From the NCBI GenBank assembly GCA_016196035.1, contig JACPYM010000110.1, positions 1 through 55,499 of the forward strand: DNA of 55,499 nucleotides, given 5' to 3'. Each line of letters begins with the position of its first letter. The stretch's first letter is position 1. Origin of the DNA: Acidobacteriota bacterium (lineage in GTDB: Bacteria > Acidobacteriota > Blastocatellia > RBC074). Both the position numbers and the translations under genes were made by a program. Positions 33,386 to 46,743 of the stretch are shown in pieces. The notes beneath the pieces were generated by a model that was not told the DNA's origin, made no database searches, and was given only the letters and a program-made list of their open reading frames with translations.

Positions 33386-35797
33386 TTATTTCCTCTCTGT
33401 CCGGCTTAATTGACCAATCTGACTTGCCTCTTTTGGTTGACTCGCCAACTGGCTACGCATCTGGAACGGTTTGCTAGTAATGATCGCGCTAATCAGCGCG
33501 GGCAACCGGTAATTGTCTTTGGCCGTCTCGCGCATGATCGCGCGCACGGTCGGCGCATCGTAAGCTTCCAGGCCGCGCCCCAAACCATACGTCAGCATCT
33601 TTTCGATCACTGTCGAAACGAATTCATCGCGGTGGCTCTTCAACAAAATCTGTTTCAATTCCGCCGGGCCGTTGAAGGTCGTCCCGTCCGGCAACTTGCC
33701 CGAAGCGTCAATCGGTTGGCCGGCGTCTTTCATTCGCCATTTGCCAATGCCGTCGTAATTTTCGAGTGCGAAGCCGATGGGATCCATGCGCGCGTGACAC
33801 GAAGCGCAAATCGGATCGGCACGGTGCAAATCCAACTGCTCGCGCGCATTCAACAAGCGCCCATCTTTCCCCTTCGCTTTCAAATCAGGCACGTTGGCGG
33901 GCGGCGCGGGCGGCGGTGCACCCAACAGGTTTTCCAAAATCCATTTGCCCCGCTGTACGACTGACGTGCGGTTGGGGTATGAGGTTACGGTCAAAAGACT
34001 GCCCTGCCCCAACAGGCCGCCGCGATTGGCGCGCTGTGTTTCATTCAACGCCACGCGGCGGAATTGTGGGCCATAGACACCCCGGATGCCGTAATGCTCT
34101 GCCAGCCGCTGATTCAGATAGGTGTAATCGGCATCGAGCAACTCAAATACGCTGCGGTTTTCGCGCAACACGCTTTCAAAAAACAACTCGGTCTCGCGGC
34201 GGAAGCCCTGGCGCAAACTGTCGTCAAAATTTGGATAGACTTCGGGGTCAGGCGTGATCGTGTCGAGGTTGCGCAATTGCAGCCATTGCCCGCCGAAGTT
34301 GCTGACGAACGCCTGCGAGCGGGGATCATCAAGCAACCGACGCACCTGTTGTTGCAAGACCAACGGTGTTTTCAGCTTGCCCTGCTCGGCCAGCGCCAAC
34401 AGTTCGTCGTCGGGAATGCTGCTCCACAAAAAGAAGGAAAGGCGCGAGGCAAGTTCGATGTCGTTCAGCCGATAGACCGCGCCCACTGCGCCACTGCCGC
34501 GCGGATCGCTTTCGACGCGCAACAGGAAATCGGGCGCGACCAGCATAGCTTCGAGCGCACGCTGGATGCCGTCTTCAAAATCGCCGTCCTTGCGGCCACG
34601 TTCATAAAACGCCAGCAAGGGCGTCACATCGCCCTCGGTCACCGGACGCCGGAAAGCGCGGCGCGTGAGGTTTGCCAGAATCTTTTTCGCGCAGGCGGTC
34701 TCTTCGTTTGGCGAAGCAGGCTGACAAACAAAAATCTTGGCGCGGCTGGCGGTCTCGCCTCGACCGGCAACATTGTAAGGGCCATTGATGATGACCATCT
34801 CGACGGTCGTCGTTTCGGGAATGTCGAAGCGTTTGATGCGCACGCCGTCCAAGCGCAAATCCAGCGGCTGGGTCGGCACCGCGCCGCCAGTTGCGGGCGG
34901 CGGGCCACCAAAACGGCGCGGCCCCGGAATCGCCGGTTCGGCCTTGGCGCTCTCACGCGGATACGCCGCGCCGACGTTGCGCAAGCCCGCTTTCACCGTC
35001 AGGCGATGCTCAAAGTAGCGCGCCGGTTCGCCCGTCTCGCCATTCGACGGCGTTTTGACGCGGATCAGGTATTCGCCATCCAGCGGGAAGTAATGCTGAA
35101 ACGCCAAGCCGCCGCGCGTGAAAAACGGCAGCTCATCGCTGACCTTTTCGTTGCGGCTGTTGCGGCGCGGATAGTAGCGCTCTTCGGTCGGCTTTAACTT
35201 ACTGTCGCCGACAGCTAAACGGCTGACACGACGCGCCACCGACAGATATTTTTCGAGCAGCGCGGGCGAGAGCGTGAGCACTTCGCCAATGTTGTCAAAG
35301 CCATAGCCGGAATCATCCACAGGCAAGGCCTGACCCGGCTTGATGTCCACGGCCAGCAAATCACGAATCGCATTGCTGTATTCCGAACGATTCAAGCGAT
35401 GCATTGCCGGACGTCCTGGATTCGGATTAACGCGCGCGGCCCGATCCAACGCGCCTTCCAGCCAACTGACGAACGCGGCGGATTCGTGCGCATCGGGTTT
35501 GGGTGCTTTGGCGGGCGGCATCTGGCCGGTGCGGACTTTGCGCAAAACCTTTTCCCAGACTTCGGCATTGCTGGCGACACGGTCGAAATCCAGGCCTTCC
35601 AACACGAGGCTCGCCGCCTTGCTTTTCTGATTGTGGCAGCTCACACAGTAATCTTCGACCAGCTCTTTTTGGGCCTTTTGCGCCGCCAAATCTGTCATGC
35701 CCGCCCGTTGAGCTTGCGAGACCACGTTGCCAAACAGCACCGTTAAGCCAACGCCAAACAAGATCACGATTCCCAGTTGCAAATGCTTCTTCTTCAT
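33386..35797 (-). CDS. DUF1592 multidomain c-type cytochrome protein
   Basis: The 803-residue exported protein has a signal (LGIVILFGVGLTVLFGNVVSQA), a c-haem site CVSCH (51-55) and then the usual order DUF1587 (NRSEYSNAIRDLL), DUF1595 (ACAKKILANLTRRAFRRP), DUF1592 ([19 protein letters not shown]), DUF1588 (ending CASCHARMDPIGFALENYDG-like) and DUF1585 (YGLGRGLEAYDAPTVRAIM). The second CxxCH lies in DUF1588. Function is unknown; it is probably an oxidoreductase working with the DUF1552 protein encoded 5 bp downstream. Confidence 0.93.
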   Translation of the reverse strand: MKKKHLQLGIVILFGVGLTVLFGNVVSQAQRAGMTDLAAQKAQKELVEDYCVSCHNQKSKAASLVLEGLDFDRVASNAEVWEKVLRKVRTGQMPPAKAPKPDAHESAAFVSWLEGALDRAARVNPNPGRPAMHRLNRSEYSNAIRDLLAVDIKPGQALPVDDSGYGFDNIGEVLTLSPALLEKYLSVARRVSRLAVGDSKLKPTEERYYPRRNSRNEKVSDELPFFTRGGLAFQHYFPLDGEYLIRVKTPSNGETGEPARYFEHRLTVKAGLRNVGAAYPRESAKAEPAIPGPRRFGGPPPATGGAVPTQPLDLRLDGVRIKRFDIPETTTVEMVIINGPYNVAGRGETASRAKIFVCQPASPNEETACAKKILANLTRRAFRRPVTEGDVTPLLAFYERGRKDGDFEDGIQRALEAMLVAPDFLLRVESDPRGSGAVGAVYRLNDIELASRLSFFLWSSIPDDELLALAEQGKLKTPLVLQQQVRRLLDDPRSQAFVSNFGGQWLQLRNLDTITPDPEVYPNFDDSLRQGFRRETELFFESVLRENRSVFELLDADYTYLNQRLAEHYGIRGVYGPQFRRVALNETQRANRGGLLGQGSLLTVTSYPNRTSVVQRGKWILENLLGAPPPAPPANVPDLKAKGKDGRLLNAREQLDLHRADPICASCHARMDPIGFALENYDGIGKWRMKDAGQPIDASGKLPDGTTFNGPAELKQILLKSHRDEFVSTVIEKMLTYGLGRGLEAYDAPTVRAIMRETAKDNYRLPALISAIITSKPFQMRSQLASQPKEASQIGQLSRTERK

Positions 35798-35813
35798 CTT
35801 GCTCTTACGAAAT

Positions 35814-35916
35814 TTGTACAGCGGGCTGCTAGCCTGCTGAAGTTCTGGTGCAAGGCGCAGTCACTGTCACTCCGCCACTCGCCTAAGTCACAGCAGGCTG
35901 GCAGCCTGCTGTACAA
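35814..35916. repeat. 26-nt inverted-repeat element
   Basis: The arms 35814-35839 and 35891-35916 (TTGTACAGC.GGCTGC.AGCC.GCTG type) are inverted copies with two mismatches and a 51-nt centre. The element occupies the whole gap between the DUF1592 gene and the alpha/beta-hydrolase, ending two bases before the latter's stop. I see no second copy in the window. Confidence 0.75.
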
Positions 35917-35918
35917 CC

Positions 35919-37925
35919 TTAAAGGGTCCAATCCTCTTTGAAAAACCCAGCCAGCACAAGCTTGCCCGGATAACGCCAATCGGGCGGTGTCGTCGTATCC
36001 ACCACCGCGAAATCCGGCAGCTTTGGGATTTGCCGCGCATTGTTCAGATAATCGAATTCGCGAAAGGTAAAACCGCTGTTCAACACAATGTACTTTTTCG
36101 GATTCAGCGGATTCGGGAAAATCAAAATTGGCGCGTGCGTACTGGCGGCGTAGCGATTACTTCCGACCACGATGCTTTCCGCCGTCCACTTGAGCGGCAG
36201 CTTATCGGCAATGCGCGCCAGAATCTTATTGCTGCCCGGATCACCCCAGAGAATCAGATTGCTGGCGGCGATGTCGGCGTCAGTGATTTCAGCATCTTTG
36301 CGGACTTGCGCATCGCCCCGAAAATGCCGCCGCCATTCGGTGATCGCGCGTTGCTGTTCGCGCTCGACCCACTTCGCCACACCGGGCGCAAGCGGCGGCG
36401 CCGTCGGCGTGACAAACACAAAGCTATCCAGAAAGGCGTCATCAACCGGCCCCTGCAAGCCGTGGACTTTGTGCAATCCTGCGACAACTGGCGCATCCGC
36501 CACCGCCCATTGATTGCCAGTCTTGCGGAAGTGCACGCGCCACGAACGGTCTGACATCAGCCCAGCAACCGTGAGCTTTTGTCCGTCAATTGTGACCACA
36601 GGTTTGCGCGTGCCATCCAGCGCGCAACCGCCCGGCCCCATTTCAAACGTGAAGGCCGCGACGTTGGCGGTCTCGACATTGATGCCGTTGTCACCAACCA
36701 GTTCGGCGTTCAAACGCGCCCGCTCCCAATGCTGGCCCAGCGCATCAATCGTCGCCCATTTCATCTGGTTGTAAGCCAGCGTCCATGTCGTAAATTGGAG
36801 CTTGCGCGGATATGGGTCACGCCCCCGTTCGGCGATGGCATCCAAGATGCGGTCAAGCTCGACTTTGGAATCGGGATGATAGCTATGCCCTGTCTTAGGC
36901 CCGACGACACGCCTCAGCCGCAAGCCTTCGGCGTCCATTGCCTTTTCCATCATATCGGCGGCCTGCTTCTGCCCGTCTATTTCGCCGTTATAGGCAACCA
37001 CCGGCGTGTTGAACAGGTTCACCGCATAATCGGTCGCGTCATAAAGATGAAAGAGCTTCTGTTCCCACCAAGGCGGCGCGTCCGGGCCATCGAGTTTGAG
37101 CTTGAGAAATTGGGCCGACTCGCTAAAACCCGCGCCCGGTGCAATCGCCGCCCACAGCCCTGGATAGTGCGTCCCAAACTGCCACGTCGAAGCGCCGCCC
37201 ATCGAGAACCCGCGCACGAGGATGCGGTTTTCGTCAATGCGGTATTGCTGCTTGACCTTATCGAGCGTCTCGAACAAATCCACTTCGCCCGCGAATTTGT
37301 TGGCGTTGCAAAAGCGCCCGTAAAGATGCACGACGAAGGTGTCGCGCGGCGTGAACTCGCCCATCCTTGTTTCGCGTTCGCTTAGAAAATTGACTTCGCT
37401 GAGCGTTTCGCCGCGTCCGTGAAACCAGGTATCCAGCCGCCAACGTTGCGGCGCATTTGGCGTAAACGAAGCCGGAATCACCAGGCCATAGGGTTGCACG
37501 CTTTTGTCAATTTTAGAAACATAACCACGCACGACCAAACCGGTCGCTGTTGTCCAGGGTGCTTTGCCTTCGGACAGTTGCCGGGCACGCTCTTCGCCGT
37601 GTTGCAACAGTAGTTTGGCTTTGAAGACTTCTTCCAGCTTAAAAAATTCGTTGTATTGCAGCGCGTAGCGCACCGCTTCGTGATAAATCGCGACGTCGGG
37701 CCAGAGTGGATGCTGGTTGAGCTTGTCCATTGCGACTTTTAAGCGCTTCAAGCCGTTTTCGAGTTCGGTGCGATCTGGTGCAGGCACTTCCACGCCAACG
37801 GGTGGGATGGGGCGCATCGCGGGCTGTTGTCGTGCGGCCTGATTTCCAGGTTGCCCAGGCGTCACAGGTTGCTGCGCCAGCGCAGTGACAACGAATGCCA
37901 AGATGAAGATCAGGCTTTTGGTCAT
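35919..37925 (-). CDS. Secreted prolyl-oligopeptidase-like alpha/beta hydrolase
   Basis: The 668-residue protein has a signal peptide (MTKSLIFILAFVVTALA) and an alpha/beta hydrolase domain with nucleophile GFSMGGAST (S241), acid NGEIDGQ (D317) and histidine TGHSY (H347). About 200 residues of beta-rich sequence follow, ending in WRYPGKLVLAG. It is likely a periplasmic serine peptidase or esterase. The start is taken at 37925; two ATGs further upstream only add polar residues before the signal. It lies between the two DUF1592/DUF1552 cassettes, next to a cupin gene. Confidence 0.82.
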   Translation of the reverse strand: MTKSLIFILAFVVTALAQQPVTPGQPGNQAARQQPAMRPIPPVGVEVPAPDRTELENGLKRLKVAMDKLNQHPLWPDVAIYHEAVRYALQYNEFFKLEEVFKAKLLLQHGEERARQLSEGKAPWTTATGLVVRGYVSKIDKSVQPYGLVIPASFTPNAPQRWRLDTWFHGRGETLSEVNFLSERETRMGEFTPRDTFVVHLYGRFCNANKFAGEVDLFETLDKVKQQYRIDENRILVRGFSMGGASTWQFGTHYPGLWAAIAPGAGFSESAQFLKLKLDGPDAPPWWEQKLFHLYDATDYAVNLFNTPVVAYNGEIDGQKQAADMMEKAMDAEGLRLRRVVGPKTGHSYHPDSKVELDRILDAIAERGRDPYPRKLQFTTWTLAYNQMKWATIDALGQHWERARLNAELVGDNGINVETANVAAFTFEMGPGGCALDGTRKPVVTIDGQKLTVAGLMSDRSWRVHFRKTGNQWAVADAPVVAGLHKVHGLQGPVDDAFLDSFVFVTPTAPPLAPGVAKWVEREQQRAITEWRRHFRGDAQVRKDAEITDADIAASNLILWGDPGSNKILARIADKLPLKWTAESIVVGSNRYAASTHAPILIFPNPLNPKKYIVLNSGFTFREFDYLNNARQIPKLPDFAVVDTTTPPDWRYPGKLVLAGFFKEDWTL

Positions 37926-37964
37926 ACGATTTTCTGCCATCCACAAAGCGCAAGGCCAGTTACC

Positions 37965-38417
37965 TTATTGCACCGGGGTAGAGGCCGGAGCACCTTTGTC
38001 CTTTACAAAAAAGACCAGAAACTTGGCGGGCTGGGAGTTACTCGCATTCTTGGAAACAACGTGGACATCGTCAGGCGATTCATAAAACGTCTGCCCCGGC
38101 CCTAAGGTCATCTCTTTCCCGCTTGCGACCTGCATCACGATGGAACCTTCCAGTACATAGACAAAGGTATGCGCGTTATGCCGATGCTTGCTGGACGAAG
38201 CGCCCGGCGCATATTCGACGGTCAGCATCATTGCTTCCTTGCCCGCAACCCCGGTCAAGTCTTTGGTTATCAACGGAGTGACTTTGGGGCTTTGAACCGC
38301 TGCGGCGGCCTCATCCGCAAAGAGCCGAGGGATTACCCGCTCCTCGGCCAAAGATGCGGTAGCAAGCAGATACAAACATACGAGCAAAACCCTTTGCGCT
38401 GCCGTTCGAGAAGTCAT
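37965..38417 (-). CDS. Exported cupin-domain protein
   Basis: The 150-residue protein has a signal peptide (VLLVCLYLLATASLA) and a single cupin barrel. The first metal motif is KHRHNAHTFVYVLEG and the second is GQTFYESPDDVHVV. It is small for an enzyme and may be a periplasmic metal-dependent isomerase or dioxygenase, or a binding protein. It sits 39 bp upstream of the hydrolase gene and 20 bp downstream of the DUF1552 gene, so it likely belongs to the same transcript. Confidence 0.87.
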   Translation of the reverse strand: MTSRTAAQRVLLVCLYLLATASLAEERVIPRLFADEAAAAVQSPKVTPLITKDLTGVAGKEAMMLTVEYAPGASSSKHRHNAHTFVYVLEGSIVMQVASGKEMTLGPGQTFYESPDDVHVVSKNASNSQPAKFLVFFVKDKGAPASTPVQ

Positions 38418-38437
38418 GCGTTTTCTCCTGTTCGATG

Positions 38438-39780
38438 CTATGACACGTTCGCCAACAACCCAGTCAGCCGCCTGTCTGCATCACCAAACCGCTCAAGCTG
38501 TACGCCCATCATGTCCATCACCGACAGGAACAGGCTGCACGCTTTGCGTTTGTCATTGCCTTTGTCGAGGTAATCGAGAATGCGGCCCGTCTTTAACTGT
38601 CCACCCGCTTTGCCCGCCAGCACGATGGGCAATTGGTCGGCGCCGTGCGCATCGCCGTCAAACAGACTCGATGCCAGCATCAGCAGCGAATTGTCGAGCA
38701 GCGACGTGCCGCCTTCGTCAATCGCTTTCAGCTTTTCGACCAGGTAGGTGAATTGCTGGATGTGGAATTGATTGGTCTTCAGATACATCGCTTCCAGTTC
38801 GGGCGCTTTGCCGTTGTGGGTCAGATCGAGATGCAACGCGCCGCGCACGCCTTCGATAAAGCGGAAATTCATTTGCGACAGATCGTTGTTGAGCATCAGC
38901 GTAACCAGCCGCGTCTTGTCCATCTGAAAGGCCAATACCGTCAAATCAAGCATCAGCTTCATGTGTTCGGGAATGTTTTGCGGCAACTGTTCGCCGGGGC
39001 GCGGCAGGTTGGGTTGCTTGAGCGTAGGCTTCCAACCTTCCAGCCGCTCTTCTTTCGCCGCGTGATCAATGCGCTTCTCGATGTCGCGGATGGATTCCAG
39101 ATACTCGTCGAGTTTCTTGCGATCATTGCCGCTGATTTTCGGTTGCAGCGCTTTGGCATCGGCCAGTACGAGGTCAAGAATGCTGCGGTCAAGCTGGCGA
39201 CCCTTGCCATCGTCGAAAAGCTGATCGAAAACGCGCGCCGGATAAATCTCTTTGGTCGCTGGTTTCGTTGGCGAGACCCACGAAACATTCGAGCCATAAA
39301 TCATCGAAAGACCGTCTTCCAGCCGCAATTCGTTCGGCTCGATGCCCAGCGCCATGCTCGGCACCGCGGTCTGATGGCCGATGCGTTGCGCCAGGATTTG
39401 ATCGAACGAGGTGCCGACGCGAATCTCTTTGGGATCGAGGCTGACCGGCGCGCCCGACAGCAGGTTCATGCGGCCCAGATGCGGGCTGGTCGAGACAAAG
39501 GCTTTCTGGTGATACAAACCGCGCAAGAAAACGATGTCATTGCAAATCGGCGCGAGCGGTTTGGCCGCCTGCCCGAATTCCAGCGCACCGCCCGTGCCTT
39601 TGGCCCACCAGTGAATCGGTTCGACGCCGTTGGAAAAGTAGAGGTGCGCGAAGCGCAGCGGCGGTTTGTTGCTGGCCTTGCCGTCTTGCGCGAAGACAGG
39701 TAGCGATTCGAGCCAGGGTAAGGTGAGTGCGACGCCCGCGCCGCGCAGGAAATTGCGGCGGGATGGTTGATGGGCCTGGT

Positions 39781-39784
<4 letters not shown>
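38438..39784 (-). CDS. DUF1552 protein, Tat-exported (second cassette)
   Basis: The 448-residue protein has a Tat signal ([21 protein letters not shown]) and the DUF1552 pattern ([40 protein letters not shown]). Against the family member at 32.0 kb it is clearly diverged but collinear. Its start overlaps the preceding DUF1592 stop by four bases (ATGA), indicating translational coupling. Confidence 0.92.
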
Positions 39785-43302
<3,518 letters not shown>

Positions 43303-43384
43303 GACGTCATCGAACCTCGTTTAATGGTGCTTGGCAGTGGGTAGATTTGATTCCAGCAACTTCTAACCAATCGGTTAAATAATC

Positions 43385-43393
43385 GGTCTGACC
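43385..43393. promoter_or_regulatory. Possible FadR/GntR-type operator
   Basis: The 9-nt perfect palindrome GGTCTGACC, followed by A, matches the FadR-subfamily core TGGTCNGACCA except at the first base. It lies 83 bp upstream of the long DUF1592 gene, in the only promoter-sized gap before that cassette. The surrounding sequence (AACCAATCGGTT nearby) is also A+T-rich. No FadR-like gene is present in the window, so this is suggestive only. Confidence 0.3.
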
Positions 43394-43508
43394 AACTGGG
43401 GCACAGTCTATACCAACTTCATCTAAACCATGAACCTAGCGCCTTCCGTACCGCCATTTTTTTTGGTTTGGAAGAACACCGCCAGCCGTCAGTCAACGCC
43501 ACGCCGCT

Positions 43509-44267
43509 TCATTTCGCCAGCGGCTTATCCGGCTTGCCCAGCAGCGGGCGCATAATTTTGACGCGTATCAGATAACCGTCGTGATTGGGATGAATGCGAT
43601 CCGCCACCCATAAATCTTCGCGCGGTTTGCCGTCCGGCGTCAGCATCGCCTCCCACAGATCAATGAAATGCAGATTCTTTTGCGTCGCAACGTAGTCTTT
43701 AAGAAGCCTGTTCGTGAGTTTGCGTTTGTCGGCCTCGTCCCAGCGTCCCGGCCCCGGCGTGAGGCTCGAAAAGGCGATGGGAACTTGGGGCTGCGTGGCA
43801 CGCACCTTGGCCACGAACGTTTTGAAGTCCGCCAACACTTGTTCGGCGGTTTTGCCGTTGTGCACGTCGTTGCCGCCGACGTGCAACACGATCATCCGCG
43901 CTTTGTAAGGCAGCACGAGGCGGTCAAAGAAAGAGAGAATGTCGGAAAACTGAAACGAATCAATGCCCCGATTGATGATGGTGTAATCAGGCAAATCTTC
44001 GGACAGCGTTTTCCAGCGAAAGAATTGCGAATCGCCGACCAGCAAAATTGCGCCTTTGGGTGGCGGCGCGGCTTTGTCAGCGGCTTCGTAGGTTTGTACG
44101 TTCTTCTCGAAACGATTTTCCGTGGCTTGAGCATTGGCACTTTCGGGAACAAGCAATAATGCCAACAACACCAACAACCACACACTACGCTGAAAGAGTT
44201 TTACTCTTAAATCCACCTCCCTCCAGCTACAAATCGCTAATAACTCGCCATAAGGTAAAACTGTCAT
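43509..44267 (-). CDS. SGNH/GDSL-type secreted hydrolase
   Basis: The 252-residue protein carries the SGNH blocks: LLVGDSQ (S80), the glycine in NRGIDSF, GGNDVHN (N133) and DRIHPNHDG (D224, H227). A hydrophobic stretch (WLLVLLALLLVPESANA) acts as the signal after a long basic N-terminus. ATG 44267 lies one base after the esterase stop and has GGAG 6 nt before it; a GTG nearer the signal is possible. It probably removes acetyl or acyl esters from polysaccharide, since it is coupled to an esterase gene. Confidence 0.88.
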   Translation of the reverse strand: MTVLPYGELLAICSWREVDLRVKLFQRSVWLLVLLALLLVPESANAQATENRFEKNVQTYEAADKAAPPPKGAILLVGDSQFFRWKTLSEDLPDYTIINRGIDSFQFSDILSFFDRLVLPYKARMIVLHVGGNDVHNGKTAEQVLADFKTFVAKVRATQPQVPIAFSSLTPGPGRWDEADKRKLTNRLLKDYVATQKNLHFIDLWEAMLTPDGKPREDLWVADRIHPNHDGYLIRVKIMRPLLGKPDKPLAK

Positions 44268-44268
44268 C

Positions 44269-45402
44269 TCAGGCTCCAGTCTTATTGCCTTGAAACAGCA
44301 GCGGCGCAAATTCGCTCAAACAGCGGCGCCACACCGGCCACGTATGCATACCGCCTTCGATGACGCGGAACGTGTGCCGGATTTGATATTTGTTGAGCAA
44401 GTCAGAAGCTTCCTTCGCCCGTGTGAACACAGGGTCTTTGTCACCATTGCCATACCAGAACACATTCAACTTCGCGTTCGTGCCTTTCGGATCATTGAGC
44501 AACGCTTTGAATTTCGTAGCGAAATCCGGCCCCGGCGCGGAACTGAACACACCCAGCGCGCTGAACAAATCCAAATGGCCAAAGCCGATGGCGAACGTCT
44601 GCCCGCCGCCCATCGAAAGCCCGGCCAGCGCACGATTCTGACGTCCCGGTGCAATGCGATATTTGGCCTCAGCCCACGGTATCAAATCCTTGAGCATGTA
44701 CTCTTCCATCAGCGGCACATTCTTCGCCTGTACTTCACGCGGCGAACCAAACGGAACGGCGTGGCCAAGCGGCATCACGATGATCATCGGCTTCGCTTTT
44801 TTCTCCGCGATCAGATTATCAAGAATCAAATTCGTCGCGCCGACCTGCGTCCAGCTTTCGGCGGTGTCGCCGCTGCCGTGCAGCAAATACAAGACGGGAT
44901 AGCGCTGCTTCGGATTCTTTTCATAACCGGGCGGCGTATACACAAACACCTGCCGCGTCTCGCCATTGATGACAGCGCTGCGCAGCCAGTTTGACTCCAC
45001 GCTGCCGTGCGGCACATCGCGCATTTCCCAGGGCGCGCCTTTGGCGGGAATTTCGACCAGGCTGGCCGAAGTGCGCTGCCGCAGCTTGACGCGCGGATTG
45101 ACCGGGTCGGCCAGCGTGACGCCGTCCACCGTGAACGAATACAGATGAATTGTCGGCTCGATCCCGCCAATGGTCGTGCTCCACACGCCCTCGGCATCCT
45201 TGGTCATCGGCTGTTTGGAACCAACCGGCATCCAGTCGCCAAAGAGCGTGACTTCGGCGGCTTTGGCGGCGCGAATGCGAAACGTGACCTTGCCGTCAGC
45301 ATGCACTTCGGGCGAGACGAGGCCATCGGGCGGCGGCGTTTGCGCAAAGCTATAGGTCGTGATGAGCATTGCGGCAAGCAAAAGCATCAAGCGTTTTTTC
45401 AT
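44269..45402 (-). CDS. Secreted feruloyl-esterase-like hydrolase with N-terminal E-set domain
   Basis: The 377-residue protein has a signal peptide (MLLLAAMLITTYSFA) and a CBM48/E-set-like domain (about 30-115: VTFRIRAAKAAEVTLFGDWMPV). The esterase domain has GLSMGGGQTF (S263), GNGDKD (D321) and GGMHTWPVWR (H353). This combination is common in xylan-linked feruloyl/acetyl esterases of gut and soil bacteria. It probably cleaves ester cross-links of plant hemicellulose outside the cell. The start at 45402 is used; longer frame adds no signal. Confidence 0.88.
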   Translation of the reverse strand: MKKRLMLLLAAMLITTYSFAQTPPPDGLVSPEVHADGKVTFRIRAAKAAEVTLFGDWMPVGSKQPMTKDAEGVWSTTIGGIEPTIHLYSFTVDGVTLADPVNPRVKLRQRTSASLVEIPAKGAPWEMRDVPHGSVESNWLRSAVINGETRQVFVYTPPGYEKNPKQRYPVLYLLHGSGDTAESWTQVGATNLILDNLIAEKKAKPMIIVMPLGHAVPFGSPREVQAKNVPLMEEYMLKDLIPWAEAKYRIAPGRQNRALAGLSMGGGQTFAIGFGHLDLFSALGVFSSAPGPDFATKFKALLNDPKGTNAKLNVFWYGNGDKDPVFTRAKEASDLLNKYQIRHTFRVIEGGMHTWPVWRRCLSEFAPLLFQGNKTGA

Positions 45403-45436
45403 AACGTATAACCTCAAAGTGTGTTTATCGGCCTCG

Positions 45437-45823
45437 TTACCACAGTTCGTCATAAGGCAATTCATCAAGATCGGCATCAACATAGTCGGGCGCAGGGTCG
45501 TGCTGGAATTGAACTGCGGCAATGGTTGGCCGGTCTTCCAACCACGCTTTACAGACCCGGTGCATACCATCCATGACTCTGCCATTGGACGAACGAATAA
45601 TGGGGTATGCCAAATCAGTTTCCATGATCAGTTTCGCGTGCAGCGCAATTTCTCGACAAAGGGGTTTTGCCTCTTCCTCAAACCAGAACGGCTCGTCCAG
45701 TTCGGCAATTTCTGATAGCGCAATTTGCTGAACTGGAAGGTTACGGCTCAGTTCAATCAGGCGATGCACATCCCAGATCAATCTCTGGCCATCAACCTGA
45801 CGAGAGTGATATTGTCGCCTCAT
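45437..45823 (-). CDS. ParB-like small protein
   Basis: This protein of 128 residues begins MRRQYHSRQVDGQRLIWDVH. A middle segment IMETDLAYPIIRSSNGRVMDGMHRVCKAWLEDRP has the (D)G-x-HR signature of ParB/Srx-like folds, in which the arginine and neighbouring residues form the active pocket. It is soluble, with a very acidic C-terminus (DADLDELPYDEL). It lies between two secreted esterase genes and appears out of place there. Function is unknown. The start at 45823 avoids overlap with the upstream gene. Confidence 0.65.
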   Translation of the reverse strand: MRRQYHSRQVDGQRLIWDVHRLIELSRNLPVQQIALSEIAELDEPFWFEEEAKPLCREIALHAKLIMETDLAYPIIRSSNGRVMDGMHRVCKAWLEDRPTIAAVQFQHDPAPDYVDADLDELPYDELW

Positions 45824-45849
45824 CCGCGCTGCCTTTCTTTCCTCTGCGC

Positions 45850-46743
45850 TCAACGCATGCCGAGCGAGATAAACCGCAACGCTTCCGGCAAGCCCGTCCG
45901 CCAATACTCCCACGTATGCCCGCCGTCTCTGACGCGATATTCGTGCGGGATTTTCAGGTCGCGCATCAAGTTGTGCAGCAATCCATTTCCCGTATAAAGC
46001 GACGTGTCGTCATCGCCGCAATCGAGAAAGAAACGCACTGCGGCTTTTTGTTTTTCGGGCATGTTTTTCACGAGAGACAGAATGCTGTTCTGATTCCAGA
46101 AATCCGTGATGCGCTGATCACCTTCCTTGATCTCGCCGAGCGCGCTTCTATATCGGCGCTGAAATTCCGGCAGCGGCATCTGGTTAATCTGTTCGTCCGT
46201 GCGTACCGCCGCACTCATCGCATAGCAAGATTGGAACAAGTCTGGGTGATGCAATGCATACAACAAACTGCCGAAACCGCCCATAGACAAGCCCGCGATA
46301 GAGCGAAACGCCTTGCCCGCACGGCAACGATAGGTTTTCTCGATATGGGGCAGCAGTTCTTTGATGAAGTAATCTTCGTACTGATATTCACCGCGAATGT
46401 TGTTCAGATAGAACGTCATCTCCGCGTCAGGCATGACGATAATCATCGGATCGGATTGGCCTGCGCGCACGCTCGTATCCACAATCGCTTGCATATTGCC
46501 AAGCTGAATCCAATCGCTGTGATTACCGCCGCCACCGTGCAGCAAATACAACACCGGATATTGCCTGCGCGAAGTTTCATATCCCGCAGGTAAATACAGG
46601 GCGTATTTCATCTCCTTTTTAAGTATCCGGCTCGTAAGCAAAAGATCATCGAAGACTTTGCTCTCTTGCGCCCAGACAGCGGGAATGGACAACAAGCAAA
46701 AGAAAATAACGCTCAGAACGTGCCGGAGGTGTAGCTTGCTCAT
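45850..46743 (-). CDS. Secreted esterase, EstD/feruloyl-esterase-like
   Basis: The 297-residue alpha/beta hydrolase has a signal peptide (VLSVIFFCLLSIPAVWA), oxyanion loop LLHGGGGNHSDW, nucleophile GLSMGGFGSL (S153), acid DCGDDD (near 244) and histidine GGHTWEYWR (H276). It resembles family 1 carbohydrate-esterase-like tributyrin/feruloyl esterases. Its start overlaps the stop of the PD40 gene by four bases (ATGA), so the two are translationally coupled. Likely substrate: acyl esters on plant polysaccharide. Confidence 0.9.
   Translation of the reverse strand: MSKLHLRHVLSVIFFCLLSIPAVWAQESKVFDDLLLTSRILKKEMKYALYLPAGYETSRRQYPVLYLLHGGGGNHSDWIQLGNMQAIVDTSVRAGQSDPMIIVMPDAEMTFYLNNIRGEYQYEDYFIKELLPHIEKTYRCRAGKAFRSIAGLSMGGFGSLLYALHHPDLFQSCYAMSAAVRTDEQINQMPLPEFQRRYRSALGEIKEGDQRITDFWNQNSILSLVKNMPEKQKAAVRFFLDCGDDDTSLYTGNGLLHNLMRDLKIPHEYRVRDGGHTWEYWRTGLPEALRFISLGMR

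Noticed and set aside
32346-33413. Plus-strand frame opposite DUF1552
   Set aside because: No family match, low-complexity Arg/His/Ala content, and the minus-strand DUF1552 is unmistakable.
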